Below, piece after piece: positions 1 through 14,959 of a DNA stretch of 35,156 nucleotides. The notes below the pieces were generated by a model. That model ran no database searches, was not told the DNA's origin, and worked only from the letters and a program-made list of their open reading frames with translations. The DNA comes from Chromera velia. Lineage: Eukaryota > Sar > Chromeraceae. The stretch is from assembly GCA_018398765.1 (NCBI GenBank), contig JAHBMJ010003805.1, positions 51,372 to 86,527 on the forward strand. The letters run 5' to 3'. The position numbers and the translations under genes were made by a program. Positions within the stretch are counted from its first letter, which is position 1. Each line of letters opens with the position of its first letter.

Positions 1-111
1 TACCCTTCTTCCACAAAAACAGGGTGTCTGCGTGATACTCCTTCCCTGCTCCCAATCAGTTACTTTCTCTTGACCCCGTAGCTCCGACAAAGCCCCCCCT
101 GTACCAGCGCA

Positions 112-3313
<3,202 letters not shown>

Positions 3314-3471
3314 GGGGTAGAACTGGGGGGTTGGCGGGAAGTTGCATGTGTGTGCATTTGATCGTATCATTGTGCTTAGAGGGACTGTGGGGCCGCGGGG
3401 GGTTCTTGTCGTGTTTTTTCTATCAGTGAATTCATGACCTAGAGCATTGTGTGTTTTTTCGTGAATGAATG

Positions 3472-3558
3472 AAGTGATTTGTCCACGGGGGGAGGAAGGA
3501 TGGATGGATGGAGTGATTTGTCCACGGAGGGAGGAAGGATGGATGGATGGATGGAGTG
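3472..3558 (+). repeat. Tandem repeat in the 3' flank of the first gene
   Basis: Two copies of a roughly 39-45 base unit starting GTGATTTGTCCACGG and ending in GGAT tetranucleotides; the second copy has more GGAT repeats. It lies about 160 bases after the stop codon and may be in the 3' UTR. Confidence 0.75.
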
Positions 3559-3559
3559 A

Positions 3560-5040
3560 CTCTGTCGTGTTCACTTTGGTCTTCGTGATCTACAGTGAAG
3601 CTGCATGCAAGGGGGCAGTGAGTCTCTGGTTTTTTGGAATTCACAGATAGTACTGAAGGAAGCAGTATGAATGTATCAATGTATCGTGTCTGTATGGTGT
3701 GAATCTATAGCGAGGCTTCGACGGTTTTCGGATAGATGGACCTGCATGTGGGAAGAATGAGGGCAGCGATCGATCGTAACGCCTTTTTCTCTGGGAGTAG
3801 GTTGGTATTCGGATGTTCTCGGCTCAGTCGGTCCGTTGTTCTGATCGACATTCTGACTTTGCGGGCGGGAGTGTGTATGTAAGACAGTGTTTCAAGACGT
3901 AGGCAACGGAATACATGCTTGAAGAAGGGTCAGGTACAAGGACAGGAAGGAAGGGTCAAGGAATGCACAAAAATTTTGATATTCGTGGGTTCAGGAAGTG
4001 CCAGTGTATGTGAGTGCCAGTGTGTGCTTCGGGCAACTGAGGAAGGCCTTTGGAAATTGCAGGGTGTTTTATGATGCCATCATCTTCAACAAACTGTGAC
4101 TCTGTGCAGCAGGTTACAAAACGCGTTCCTTTGCCCTCTACCTGGGTGAATGCCAATGATTTAGATTCCGAGTTCTTTCAAGTTGCTTGGTACACTTGCA
4201 AAAGATACGTTGAGAAATGCACCTTGCACCCAGCCTTGCACAGCTAGTAAAGCAATGTACATCAACCGTATGCGTTAGCCACACACAGCCTGGCTGACAC
4301 TATAGGGCTGACAGCATCTTTCTTCTTCGTTTATCGCTGACAGCGAGTCTATCTACCAGTAGCAATTTATAATTTATGTTAGGGATTGGCGAGGGTCTTA
4401 GCGAATCGTAATATAGCGATGATTGACCGACTTTAACCACTTTTATGATACTTTATGCAATTAAAATTTTAAAAAAATTGTTTTAAAATAACCAGCAGTC
4501 CTAGAGGCGGCTTGGAAGCTTTAGCCAACTCAATGTTACTCAAATATCAAATCAATCAAATCAATATAAAAAATAAAGTTAATAAACTAGTTAAAATTTT
4601 ATAAAAATTCAAAAAGAATATATATAAATTTCTATAAAATACACTCACTAGCTACTAGCTCACTACAGAAGTAAAAGAAGAGCGTAGATTGATTTACAAC
4701 TGTCTTTAAGGTGCCTTGCTAAGCCAGCTAGCTTTAAAAAAAAAAATCTAAAAAGAATATTTGAGACAGTAACGGTATTCTTACGGCAGTGAGTTCATAA
4801 CTTGAATTTCCAGAAGACCAACACTTAATCATTCTGGCAAAGGCTTAGAGTCTGCCTAGTCTGGCTTTCGATCACCTGAATATGACCGCGCTGCTTTGAA
4901 GAAGAGGACAGGAATCCATAGGATTCAGCAAGAAAAGATGGGATGAGTGTTCTGGCGTGCTCGCTCCTGGTCTACTGCCAGACTGGCCGGCTGCAATGAA
5001 TCACCAAGAGATACCAAGTGCATCACTTAATTCCAGCCAA
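3560..5040. other. Intergenic, no gene seen
   Basis: No convincing coding stretch. The right part (about 4430-4760) is very AT-rich with A and T runs, similar in texture to 10740-10850 and 13440-13760. I see no RNA gene or complete transposon ends here. Confidence 0.5.
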
Positions 5041-7234
5041 TTACCACCAGTGAATTCTGAGTCCCGGAATGCTCTCTTTCAGTCGCGCAAACTCTGGCCA
5101 TGCCTCTTTCTCCCTTTCCACCTCTGAGTTGCTACGCGAAATACTTTCCGTGTGAGGATCCTCCTCGGGGCTGTTCTTGTTTCGCCAAATTTCGCGACAA
5201 ACTCGAATCTTCTGCAGCTGGCAGAGAAGGGCGAGACCAGAGAAGCCCTCTGCTGTCAGCCCTGCACCCATGTCGTCAAAGTTTACTGGCAGGTCCAGCT
5301 CTCTCAAGCAAGGCGCTTGCTGCAGCTCTGTGGCAAAAGCAGGCACACTGTCATCTGTCAAGTACGCCTCTGGAAATATCATGAGGCTGGAAAATTCGTG
5401 CAATTTCTCTTGCTGCAACCACACAAGAAATCGCCCAACTTTTGCGGCTTCCTCAGGGGTGGAGAGGTCATAGCCTGTCACCAGCCACAGCTATTCCTCC
5501 TTGCTCTCATTACTTGCGCGCATACAGGCCTCATACATGTCTCCAACCATCTTTCGGTCTTCGTATCCGCCAGGAAAGTAAATAATGAGCTTGCCGCCTT
5601 CGTCAACTCGTTCCAGATGCTCTCGAAAATCGTTTGGAGACATCGGATTTGTCCGCACTCTGTCTGCTCCCTCACTCTGTCTACGCACCTGGTAGATCCT
5701 TTCTCTGTCCTTCCCGGCCACCAGACACTTCTCGAACGTCGCCCACCCCCGGAGGTGATAGGGGGTCTTGATTGTCACTCGAGTGTCGCCTGATGGAACG
5801 AGGGTGTCACGGAGGAAGTAGACGTTCTCGCTCAGATTTCTGTACACAAAGGACACCCACCCCTTCTCCAAGGCGAATCTGCAAAAGAATATGCATGACC
5901 ACAGATGAGCCGCGAACACTGTTTTCTATATGCACATTCAGAGACCACAGATGAGCCGCGACCACTGCTTTATACATGCACATTCAGAGACAGCACGAGA
6001 AGGAGCAAACTGTTTTGCTCTCTGAAGTCTGAACTGACCTTTTCAAGATGTGCTCGGCTTGAGTTGAGGCTTCTGTCCCCTCTTTTTCCTTCCCTGCACC
6101 CTCCTCTCTGCACTGCTGTGGAAGAGAGAGTGAGAGAAAGTCCCAGAAGAGCAGAGGAAAACAAGCCATGGGCATCTTTCCTCGAGGGTCCTCTTTACTC
6201 AGAGCCTCAGCGCAGTCGAGCTTGAGATTGCGAGCAAGGGAAACCACGTCTTCAGGCAGCTGTGGGCGGACACGAAAGTGCTCTTCCATCCACTCCATAC
6301 CGTCTGACTCGGATGTGTCAGCAACCCCCTTCATGCGCTCTTGCTCGCGTCTCAGTGCCTCCCCTTAATTCTCTTTGTGCAGACTGAAGATACACATAAT
6401 TCTTCAGCCGACATGCATCATCAAACCTCGTAAAGGCTTCAACATCGGATTCCCCCAAATCATCCTTGAAGAACTTCATGAAGAACTCCATCACCCCTGT
6501 CGCAGTACTACCAGTTGGATCCGGATGAAGCGTAGAATGCCAACAGCACGAAAGCCCCCAGATTGAGGGACGCACCCATCCTGTGGTGGATGTCTCGCAG
6601 TATCAAATCTTTCAGGCTCCTCATCGGACTCTGGCTCAGAGTACACTTCAAAGTTGGGACTCTCATTCTCTCCACGGGTGATGCACCTGACGATTTCGTC
6701 TTTACTGATGTACAGAGCCGGGAAACGTCTCTCCATCTCCTCTCGTTGCTTTACCAGCCCCCCCATTGACACGAATTTCGTGAACTGTACTCCATCAACC
6801 AGCTTGTAGACACCTTTCAAAGCCATCCAATACACAGCAAGATCATGCCCAAACTTTGTACCAGAGTCTGAAGTCACCAGAGCCTCGAGAAGACAACCGA
6901 GGCCTACATGGAACTCCGCAGGCGGGTCGACTTTGCGTTAGAAGAAACTCCCAAAGCTCATTGGCCTCGTCTCGTCAATAAACTTCAAACGAAGTTCACC
7001 CTCATCTTCAGTTATGACATCCACGTACACGTCGAACCCTGGTGTATCAACGTCACAAGCATTCTTCCACCTTACAGCACACTCGGAGAGAGAACACTGA
7101 CAACCGCGACATGGGAATTCAGCTGTTTGTGGCGTGATCTTTCTGAGGATGTGCCACAGAACTTCCTGTTTTAGGTCAGTATCAAAGATTCTCTTCACGT
7201 CCTGGTGGACCTCCACAAGTGCTTGTGGCATCAT
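5041..7234 (-). pseudogene. Degenerate spliced gene, unknown family, RGW-type motif and leucine-rich tail
   Basis: Reading starts at ATG 7234 and runs down to TAA 5043-5041. A TAA (6940-6938) and a TAG (5493-5491) interrupt an otherwise continuous frame. The frame also shifts somewhere in 6577-6491, and again at the C run 6361-6364, where one base fewer would join two coiled-coil-like stretches. One intron is clear: 6038-5879 (donor GTCAGT, acceptor TTTTGCAG) joins ILKR to FALEKGW in phase. The exon after it carries HLRGWATFE, resembling the RGW-x-x-x-E motif of large protist families of unclear function, and the last part (from 5481) resembles a leucine-rich repeat. Coding quality is high between the lesions, so this is a recently broken member of a gene family, or a gene with sequence errors. 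I cannot assign a function. Confidence 0.65.
5896..5990 (-). repeat. Tandem duplication inside the intron of the broken gene
   Basis: Two copies of a unit of about 46 bases, seen on the plus strand as ACCACAGATGAGCCGCGA and ending near ATGCACATTCAGAGA. Both lie within the intron 6038-5879. Confidence 0.8.
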
Positions 7235-8098
7235 GACCAGCTTTCAATCACTATCGAACGTCGATCGAGAGATTCTCAGTATGATGGGGGCAAAGCTATT
7301 GGATCGGCTGACTGCCTGTTGTTTGCAATCCTGTTTCGATTTCTAAGAAATCCGTAGCGTGGACAACTGCAACGGTACATACTCGTCAATGAGAGAAACC
7401 TCACTGATCGAGGTGAATTGCGGGCGTTTGCAGCTTTGGTCAGAGGCCGATCGATCCGTTGAATTTTGCAACGGGTTTACGTCCTGCATGCAATGATGTG
7501 AAACATGCATGCAGTAGCAGCAGTACGCTACAATGCTGCAACACCGCAACAATTACCAGTGGAGGGCTTTTGCCAAGCGGGAGGGCGTGCGCGTGGGGCA
7601 GATCGCACATGCAGGACGCCCCCCCTTAATTCCTCCCAGACTCTTTTGTAAGCCCATTGTAAGCCCAAGCCCGGGCCGCCCGGCCTGCGCACATGCATGC
7701 ACGCATGCATGGGTTTATATATATATATATATATATAGCAATCTTTGAAACGAGGGTATATATCAATCTTGTTTTGTTGTGGCAATGATGCATGGCGATC
7801 GACTGCGTGCATGTTGCACACACATCACAATGTGAACCTGTCAAACCCCAACCCAGACCCGCGCCAATTCAATTGAAACGTGCATAGCAATCAGTCGCTG
7901 AAGATTGTCTCAGCATCAAGAAAACGGGGAAGATTCATCAAAGGGAACGCTGTCAATCAAACATCGGAACACTTTACAAAAACACAACGTACTGACAACA
8001 ACAGTTGACATTCTGATAACAACACTAACAACAACAAGAACAGTGTTGTTTCCTCACGTATCGTCCTGTCACCCCCGATCTATCACCGGAGAGGAAAA
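7235..8098. other. Intergenic, simple repeats only
   Basis: Holds a CATGCATG-rich stretch (about 7688-7712) and a TA dinucleotide repeat (about 7716-7737). It probably includes the promoters of the divergent neighbours, but no specific element is evident. Nothing codes here. Confidence 0.5.
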
Positions 8099-9461
8099 AT
8101 GAGCATGATTCACCTTTGCGAGATGGGCCTCCGCCGTGTCCGCTATCTATACAGCCGCGATGAGCTCATGGCCCAAGACTTCATCGACATTGCGTCTGGT
8201 ATCATTGAGGCAGTCGTTGTCAGAAACTTCGTGGAGGACAAAATCTGTCTGCAAGCGAGTGAAAGACTCGTGGACATAGCGGAGCGAACCCCGGAGACTT
8301 CTGGGACTCCAGGAGTGAAGCGGCTATTGGGTCAATGCTTCTCAGACACCAAAGGGAATCATAGAGCCAGGAGTTTTTACGTGGAGTATGCCATTGCGGA
8401 GCATGCACGCATACAACACATCTTCGCTCCCTACACTTGTCCACCTGATAGTTTGATTGCTCTGCTGAGCGAGAAGTTTCCTTCAGGTGCGTCTTTGATA
8501 TCGACGAAAGATGGTAGGAAGCTATCTTCGGGTATTGTACAGCAGCTGAATGGGGATGTGCTTGGTCATGAGAACAAACTGGAGAGGGACGCGAACCCCG
8601 AGGACTTCCCTGAGGACTTCTATGGTGCCTCTCAGATAGCTGGACATGTGTACGTCGATGTGCCTCTTGTTGGAGGGGAATTGATCCTGTGGAAGAAATC
8701 CCTCGACCAGCAGACGTACGATAGTATGCGAGGAGACAGGTACGTCACCCATGAAATGCACACATTCGAAGTTTGCAAGAAAACGTAGATAGGCGTGTTT
8801 GTGTCCTTTTCAGGGAATTCAGAAAACAAGGAAAGAGACCGTACTTCTGTCTGTTTTCACGAGTGAGAATTGGAACGAAAAGACAGAGTTTCTCTGTCCC
8901 TTTTTGTGTGCGTTTTCATTCTCGCTAAGTGCTTCTCGTCTTGTCGAGTTTTTTGCACCTGGCTTGTTGAGGTTCCATGCCATGATGCTTTCATTTCTCT
9001 TTCGTCATGTTCCTTTGCTTCTGTCTTTGTTTTGAAGATAATGCAGCCACGGAATCAGTTTCCCCTCTATTGGTCTTCCAGAGGTCGTGCTGAAACCCCA
9101 GAGAGGTGACCTGATCCTCTTCAACTCCAGAAATCTTCATGCCACTAGAGGAGTGCCAACGTTGCCGAAGGTGGAGGAAGTGGAAGAAGATGAGGACGAA
9201 GAATATGAAGACGAAGAATCTGATGATGAAGACATGGACGAGGAGGCCGAGCTAAGAATCATCAACGGAGGGCAAGGGCCAGCTTGTGATCAACTGAGCA
9301 CGACTGCTTGTTCGGAAACGGCTCGGCGCGGCAAATTTGCCACACCCCCCTTGGCGCCTATCCGGACGGTAAGGAAAGCCCCCTCTCTTGGTAACAGCCT
9401 TGCCCTGTCCACTTTTATTCTTCTTCGGGACCCGTGCAAGCCCATTCTTTTCTGGAGCTAA
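8099..9461 (+). CDS. 2-oxoglutarate/Fe(II) dioxygenase-like protein
   Basis: Tentative exons 8099-8739, 8814-8862 and 9084-9461 (355 residues, TAA end). Donors GTACGT (8740) and GTGAGA (8863) and the acceptor CTTTTCAG (8813) agree in phase; the last acceptor (CTTCCAGAG) has two possible AGs. The fold is suggested by GHVYVDVPLVGGELILWKK followed by GDLILFNSRNLHATRG, which matches the distal His and Arg strands of prolyl-hydroxylase-like double-stranded beta-helix oxygenases. The usual proximal H-x-D is not obvious: the expected place reads LERDANPEDFP, so iron binding may be altered. A very acidic insert (Glu/Asp, coded at about 9169-9249) follows the core. A donor-like GTAAGG at 9369 allows other 3' exons. 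Such enzymes hydroxylate proteins or small molecules; the substrate cannot be inferred. Confidence 0.55.
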
Positions 9462-9900
9462 GAAGGCGTTCGAAGGTGTTCACTAAATCTGTTCAGGTCG
9501 TGAGCAAGCTAATTTTGGTACCTTTTCGAGGTATCAAGATGTTCGCATACATTCAGAAATTCTTTTACGTCGGGACGTGTGCAAGGTGATTGTCTCCTCT
9601 CTTCCCTTCTTCTCTTCTTGAGCCACGAATGGCTTCTGATTTACGACAGTAGTTTCGCTTCGGAATGTGTGCAAGCTGCTTCTCTTCTGGGGCTACGGAG
9701 GTGTTCAGAAACACTCATTTTGCGTCGGAAGCTGTTCAAGCTGATTGTTTTCTCTCTTTTCGAAGCATGGATTTCGAGCCATGGATATCTTCACATTCAT
9801 CACAACTGTTTTGCTTCGAGACCTGCGAAAGGTGCTTCTCGGCCTATGGGCGTGTCCGCATTCATTCTGCTTCGGAACTCTTCTGAAGCTTGGTAGGTGC
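9405..9900 (+). repeat. Degenerate repeats related to the 3' end of the dioxygenase gene
   Basis: About six diverged copies of a unit like GCTTCGGAA-TGTGCAAGCTG-TTCTCTTCTGG, at roughly 9417, 9565, 9656, 9722, 9812 and 9867. The first overlaps the proposed last coding residues (FILLRDPCKPILFWS). A later one encodes the similar FILLRNSSEAW before a stop. They look like repeated copies of a terminal exon. Confidence 0.5.
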
Positions 9901-10322
9901 AGCCGAAGGTGCCTGGACGAGTGGCTTCAAACGATGGAGTGCGTTGATCGTTGCGACTGTTCTGAGAGGGGGGGGCAAAGAAATCATGAAGTCGACAAAA
10001 TTCAGCTCCTGATTGAATCAAATTTCTCCCTTTTTGCCCTCCCCCCCTCCGTTAATGCTTCTCGAGTCGGCCTGAATCTCCAGCCGGAAAGTATGATTCT
10101 CGGCAGCGTTCGGGGTGGGTGTGTACCTTTGCTCACTGGATTTTATGTGTTGTGGCCAAAACCGTCGGAGGGATGGGGCAATGTTCAGTGAGGTTGCGAC
10201 GCAGATATGAGTGAAGAGAGCTTCTTTTGCGCGCAACCTCTCATTGAACATCCCTTTATTTCCCCCAATCGCGGGGAAAGAAAGAAGGAAGGAAGGAAGG
10301 AAGGAAGGAAGAAAGAAAGAAA

Positions 10323-10355
<33 letters not shown>

Positions 10356-11873
10356 GAAGGAAGGAAGGAAGGAAGGAAAGAAGGAATAATAGCAACGTCA
10401 GCCTATCGAGTTGTCAGGATAGAGTGGAAGAGATTGAAAGAAAGGATTAAATATGAGGGCTGCTGCTGCTGATCTGTGTTATCAATATAATCGTTTGATC
10501 CATTATTATATTGACATTGTATATATAATTTTTGAAGTTTGCCAGTGGTTCAACCTGGCACTGGCGCCGGTTTGAAAAGAAGCATCCTGGTTGAATTAAG
10601 TATAAATCAAAGTGAGCTGCTGTTATAAAGAACCGAACTGCCTCATGCGTTGCCGCCGAACGCTAGACGCCTATTCATAGGCCGATGGCGATGGCGTATG
10701 GTGGTGATGATGAGGCGACAATTTAGGCCTCAAGCAATTTAAAAAATTAGACTTTTAATAGGGTCTATAGTGATGAGAAAAAAATAAACAAAACTTAAAA
10801 AAAAATAATTCTTATAAAAATTCTAAAAAAATAATTAAAAAGTTAACTTGAAGTATGAGGATGGTGATGATCATGTTTGGGTTAAAGCTGGCGGGCTATG
10901 AAGGCCTTCAGTGGTTAGCTTAGTGTGTCATGCAGCAATTGATTCGATTGAATTGAAGCTGCAATTCGTTTATTCGACCTAGACCCTTAGGGCCTAGGCC
11001 AATCACAACAAAAAACAAATAAATAAATAAAGGCAATTTTCATTTATTAAACTTTTTAAATTTTTTGCTGACGTACTATAACATAGCGTTGTAATTGATT
11101 GATTGATTGATTGATTGAAATAGCGGGAACCCCCCCCCCTTAGGTCATGACTCATGCATTGTAAAGTTTCAAACAATGAAAACTCATGCTAACTTTCTTT
11201 TAAGTTCTGTTTTTAAAACTTTGTTAACTTCATCAAGGAAAATCAAATCTAGATCAGAGGCAATGTGAAAGTTCATTTGAGTGTCAGTAGCATGCAAACG
11301 GACTCTAAAGGGGGGGGGGGGAGAGTCCTTGCGTGCCAGCAAAACAAAAATAAACGTTCTTCTCCACTATCAAAACACATTTTTAAGTCAAAAAAACTGG
11401 GTTTTCAATAGGTTTCAATTTTTTTGGGGGGGTTGCATGCCGCTGTAGTGGAAGGTATATATATAATTGAATCAGGGTAAAGATGACAGGATTGCATCAC
11501 TACTACACCGCCATTGCAAGCCGCAGACAAGCGCACCACCATACACCTCGAGCCATCACCACGCGCGCACGCAGAGCGCAGATGCAGAGCAGGTAGACGG
11601 AGCGTGGGCCATACAGTGTGCGTCGACGAGCATGCATGCATGCATTCAATCTCAATGTCCTGAGGCGAGCTGAAAAGAAAGACTTTGATTGTTCAGAAAC
11701 ATCCAAACTCTCAGGCCTCCTGCAAACCAATTCATCTCATGATGTAGAAGCCACAACGGCTCTAGGAAGTCGCTCCCCACGACCTTTTCTACTTATATAG
11801 CCATCATACCGAGGGGAGGGGTCTTGCGTCTAGTCTTGCGTACCACTGACACTCAACTAAATTTTAAATTTAC
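9901..11873. other. Intergenic, simple-sequence and AT-rich DNA
   Basis: Contains a purine-only GAAA/GGAA microsatellite (about 10277-10386), AT-rich stretches (10740-10850, 11010-11070), a TTGA repeat (11094-11119) and short G or C runs. Open frames here are short, occur on both strands and resemble nothing I know. Confidence 0.5.
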
Positions 11874-11881
11874 GTGGCCCC
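11874..11881 (+). repeat. 8-bp target site duplication, left
   Basis: GTGGCCCC, repeated exactly at 12727-12734 on the other side of the element. Confidence 0.9.
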
Positions 11882-12726
11882 TAGTGACCATGTTTGATTT
11901 GATTTGATTTGATTTGATTTGAGGTAGGGCTTAAGCTCAAATCAAATATCCAGTCAGGGAGGACCTAGTGTTTAAAGACCCATCAAATACGATCAAATAT
12001 TTGATCAATATGACTTTCAACCTCAAAGATGAAGGTCCCGAAAAAACTTTTGCAAGTACCGATCCATCACGCATGCTGATTCAAATGAAAAAACCTAAAT
12101 CTTGGTGGTTTGCTCTCAAAAAAAAAAACGTTTTGAGCTGCACTGAAATTGACGTTTCACCCCCTTTTACTTCATGCAGAGATAAACCGATCAGCTAAAC
12201 GTTTTCCCAAACAGCTGTGTTGACTTTTCTGGTGCTGAAACATCTTTTACGGCCCCCTTTTTGAGCGTCTGCAAACATTTTACACCCCAGCTGATAAGTT
12301 GGTGAAGGTGCATGAGAAGCAGATTGTCGCTTACAAGACGCATCCAATTTTGGTACGTGCTCTAACTTTATCGTATCAATAAAAAGTCATATGCAATTTC
12401 AAATCTATTAATTTTACATTCTTAATCTCTATTAGTACTAGAGTGAGTCTCAGTGACTAGTGTATATACACTGCCACACAGGCATATTTTTTTTACGGAA
12501 CTGATAAGTTATAATTTTATATATATTTTTTTAAATTTTTGAAACACACATCAGAAATGTTCTGATAACTATTGTCATGAGAAAAATGATCAGAGTGACA
12601 GTAAGTCAGTGACTCAGTGAGGAACCCTAAGAGGTTAACCTCAAATCTTACCTCAAATATCAAATATTTGAGGTTGAAGCTCAAATCAAATCAAATCAAA
12701 TATAATCAAATCAAACATGGTCACTA
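11882..12726. mobile_element. Non-autonomous hAT-like DNA transposon, 845 bp
   Basis: The ends are inverted repeats: TAGTGACCATGTTTGATT opens the left end, and its reverse complement closes the right end. Identity extends about 23 bases and then becomes TTTGA-type repeats. The element is bracketed by the perfect 8-bp duplication GTGGCCCC. An 8-bp duplication with ends starting TAGTG fits the hAT superfamily. No transposase is seen, so it would need a transposase supplied in trans. Its right 130 bases recur inverted at 28175-28316. Confidence 0.85.
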
Positions 12727-12734
12727 GTGGCCCC
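12727..12734 (+). repeat. 8-bp target site duplication, right
   Basis: GTGGCCCC, identical to 11874-11881. Confidence 0.9.
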
Positions 12735-12983
12735 TCAGGGGTTCGATCGTAGGTTCGATCAGAATTGATCTTGAATGAAAGTGATCGAGTGCTAGAGTGA
12801 GTGTCACACTGTCACCCCATACAAGAAAAAACAAGGGCACCCTGATCGACTCACGACTAGACTGACAAGTCTCATAAAACCTGCGATTTATCATATAACG
12901 CAGCGCAGCCCTAGCTAGATGCAGCCTAAAGTGCAACGAACCTAGCAGTGGACCTAATAGTGGACCCTGCATGAGCATTCATT

Positions 12984-12991
12984 ATACAGAA
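12984..12991 (+). repeat. 8-bp target site duplication, left, of the small MITE
   Basis: ATACAGAA, repeated exactly at 13213-13220. Confidence 0.85.
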
Positions 12992-13212
12992 CTAGGCGCC
13001 GGCTAAAAAAAAAAAAAAGATCCCTTAAAACCCTTTACTTTTTTTTTTTTTTCTGTATCAGTCAAACAACTGTTGTTCAAGTATTGTATAAGTGTTGTTT
13101 GTGTGTTGTACAACTGTTGCTAAGTGTTGTTCAGGGTTGAAAAGTAAAAAAAAAAAGAAAAAAAAAAAAATTCTTCAAATCGCTTTTTTTTTTTTTTCTA
13201 GCCGGCGCCTAG
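12992..13212. mobile_element. 221-bp MITE with GC-rich inverted ends
   Basis: Left end CTAGGCGCCGGCTA is mirrored exactly at the right end, each followed inward by a long A (or T) run. The element is flanked by the perfect 8-bp duplication ATACAGAA, so it is a true insertion and, by duplication length, possibly hAT-type. It has no coding capacity. The inner part is A/T runs and GTTGT repeats. Confidence 0.85.
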
Positions 13213-13220
13213 ATACAGAA
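13213..13220 (+). repeat. 8-bp target site duplication, right, of the small MITE
   Basis: ATACAGAA, identical to 12984-12991. Confidence 0.85.
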
Positions 13221-13429
13221 ATGCCAGCAGAAATGTTTGTATCCTTCACTTCCCCATACTTCCCCCATCGACACAGCTTAGGACACAGAAGCGGCCAGGT
13301 AGCACGAAGCAGCGATATACCAAACAGAAGAGAAGAAAGGGAATGAGGGAGGGGACCCGATTTGTATTGTTTTCCTCAGGCTGATATAAAGCTGGAAGTA
13401 TATGTAAAACCCAGACCTAGACCCAGACG

Positions 13430-13780
13430 GACTCTAGGCCTTGCACTAAAAAATTTAAAAAAAAAAATTAAAAAAATGAAGGTCTTATATATGTATTTTT
13501 TTAATTTTATAAAACTAAAGCTGTTAGTAAAACACTTCAATCTGTAGGTGATCGCAGGTTATAAGAAATCTCCATTGCCGGCAGACCGATGAGACCGGCA
13601 ATTGCCGGCAGCGAAGGGTTGTTTTCGATCAGTAGAGATCACAATTTGTTAACCCTGCAATAATGATGAATTTAATGATCAATTTTCTATTGATTTTATT
13701 CCAAAAATCCAAAATTCAAAAACAAAAAAAAAGAGGTCCTTAATTTTTTTTTTAATTTTCTAGTGTAAGGCCTTGGACGA
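13430..13780. repeat. Imperfect inverted repeat, possible old MITE
   Basis: AGGCCTTGCACTA followed by an A-rich run (about 13435-13485) is mirrored by a T-rich run and TAGTGTAAGGCCTT (about 13738-13776). I find no clear target duplication, so the ends are uncertain. Confidence 0.4.
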
Positions 13781-14959
13781 ACTTTCTTTCTTTCTTTAAA
13801 ACTTTAGAGTGCATGATCTAGCCCCCCCCCCCTAGGAAAGCCTGCAGAAGAACAAATCAATCAATAAATCAACAATGATTCAACATCTTAGTCAACATCC
13901 CATTGTAGCGACAGTCTCCGATATTAGCGAGCAGTATATATTAATAATACTATATATAGACACTGACACTATAGGTGCTTTTAATAATAATAGCCCCCTC
14001 CCCCGCCCCCCTCGGAGTCCCTTGCAACTGCAGTGCTAATTCACCACGGCAAATTCGTCGGCAATAAAGGTGAATGTTATAATAACTATTTAGATGCAAT
14101 AATACTTGCATTCTCGATCAATCGACTTTCAAATCGACACAAACTTTAGCAGTAGACTAGCACAAAGCCGCCACAAACTGAATTGCAATCATTGCAATGA
14201 GATGGATCGCCACTTTCAGCGCCGAGCGGCGGCCCGAGCCAGACAAGGAGTCCATTCAAAATGCCCACCTATTCTTTCGTCGACCGACTGATTGATCGAT
14301 CGTCCAAGCCCGTTCAGAATTTGAGTCAGTGAGTCCAGAGGAACACGGACGCAAAAATATTCATAAATCTCACATGAGGTGTCACTGACTAAACCACCGG
14401 CCAGTCATAAGCACGTACGGATTTAACGGACAGTGTGCACATGAGCATGCGTGCATTTGGCCCCTAGCGGAGGGCCCCGACACCCCCCCTCATCATTTTG
14501 TACAACCAAGAAATTCAGGCAAACAGCAGGACCAAAGCCTCGATCATTAATTTAAACGACCAGTAAGTAATTCATTAATTCGATCCGTCAATTTTGGGAA
14601 GCCAGCGATACATAGCGCGATCTGGAAGACCAGTCAAGAAAAAGAGATGGACTGCTGCACGCACGCACGCACTTGCTCGTTCACCTTGTCTTTGGGCAAG
14701 TGAGATCAGACAGCTCTGAACAGAGTCGACGGTTTCCCCGAGACTCCATTTCCCTCCCTCTGCGCACACAAAGTGCCGAAGAGAGTGAAGACAGACAGAC
14801 AGACAGCCACAGAGAACTCTGCCTCGCTACGCATGCGTCAGAGACAGAGTCTCACGGCACTTGTATCGTGATCGTACTTTCGCATCCTGCAAAGAACTCG
14901 GTCAGCGAAAAATCAGTGGCAGGCGATCCGAACTTTCCGAGACGAAGAGGGGGGAAGCC
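13781..14959. other. Intergenic, no gene seen
   Basis: Short C runs, scattered AT-rich stretches and short open frames without recognisable content. The right edge is the 3' flank of the phosphatase gene. Confidence 0.5.

Noticed and set aside
11503-11730. Overlapping short open frames around 11405-11800
   Set aside because: All are short, overlap on both strands and have no recognisable content or splice structure.
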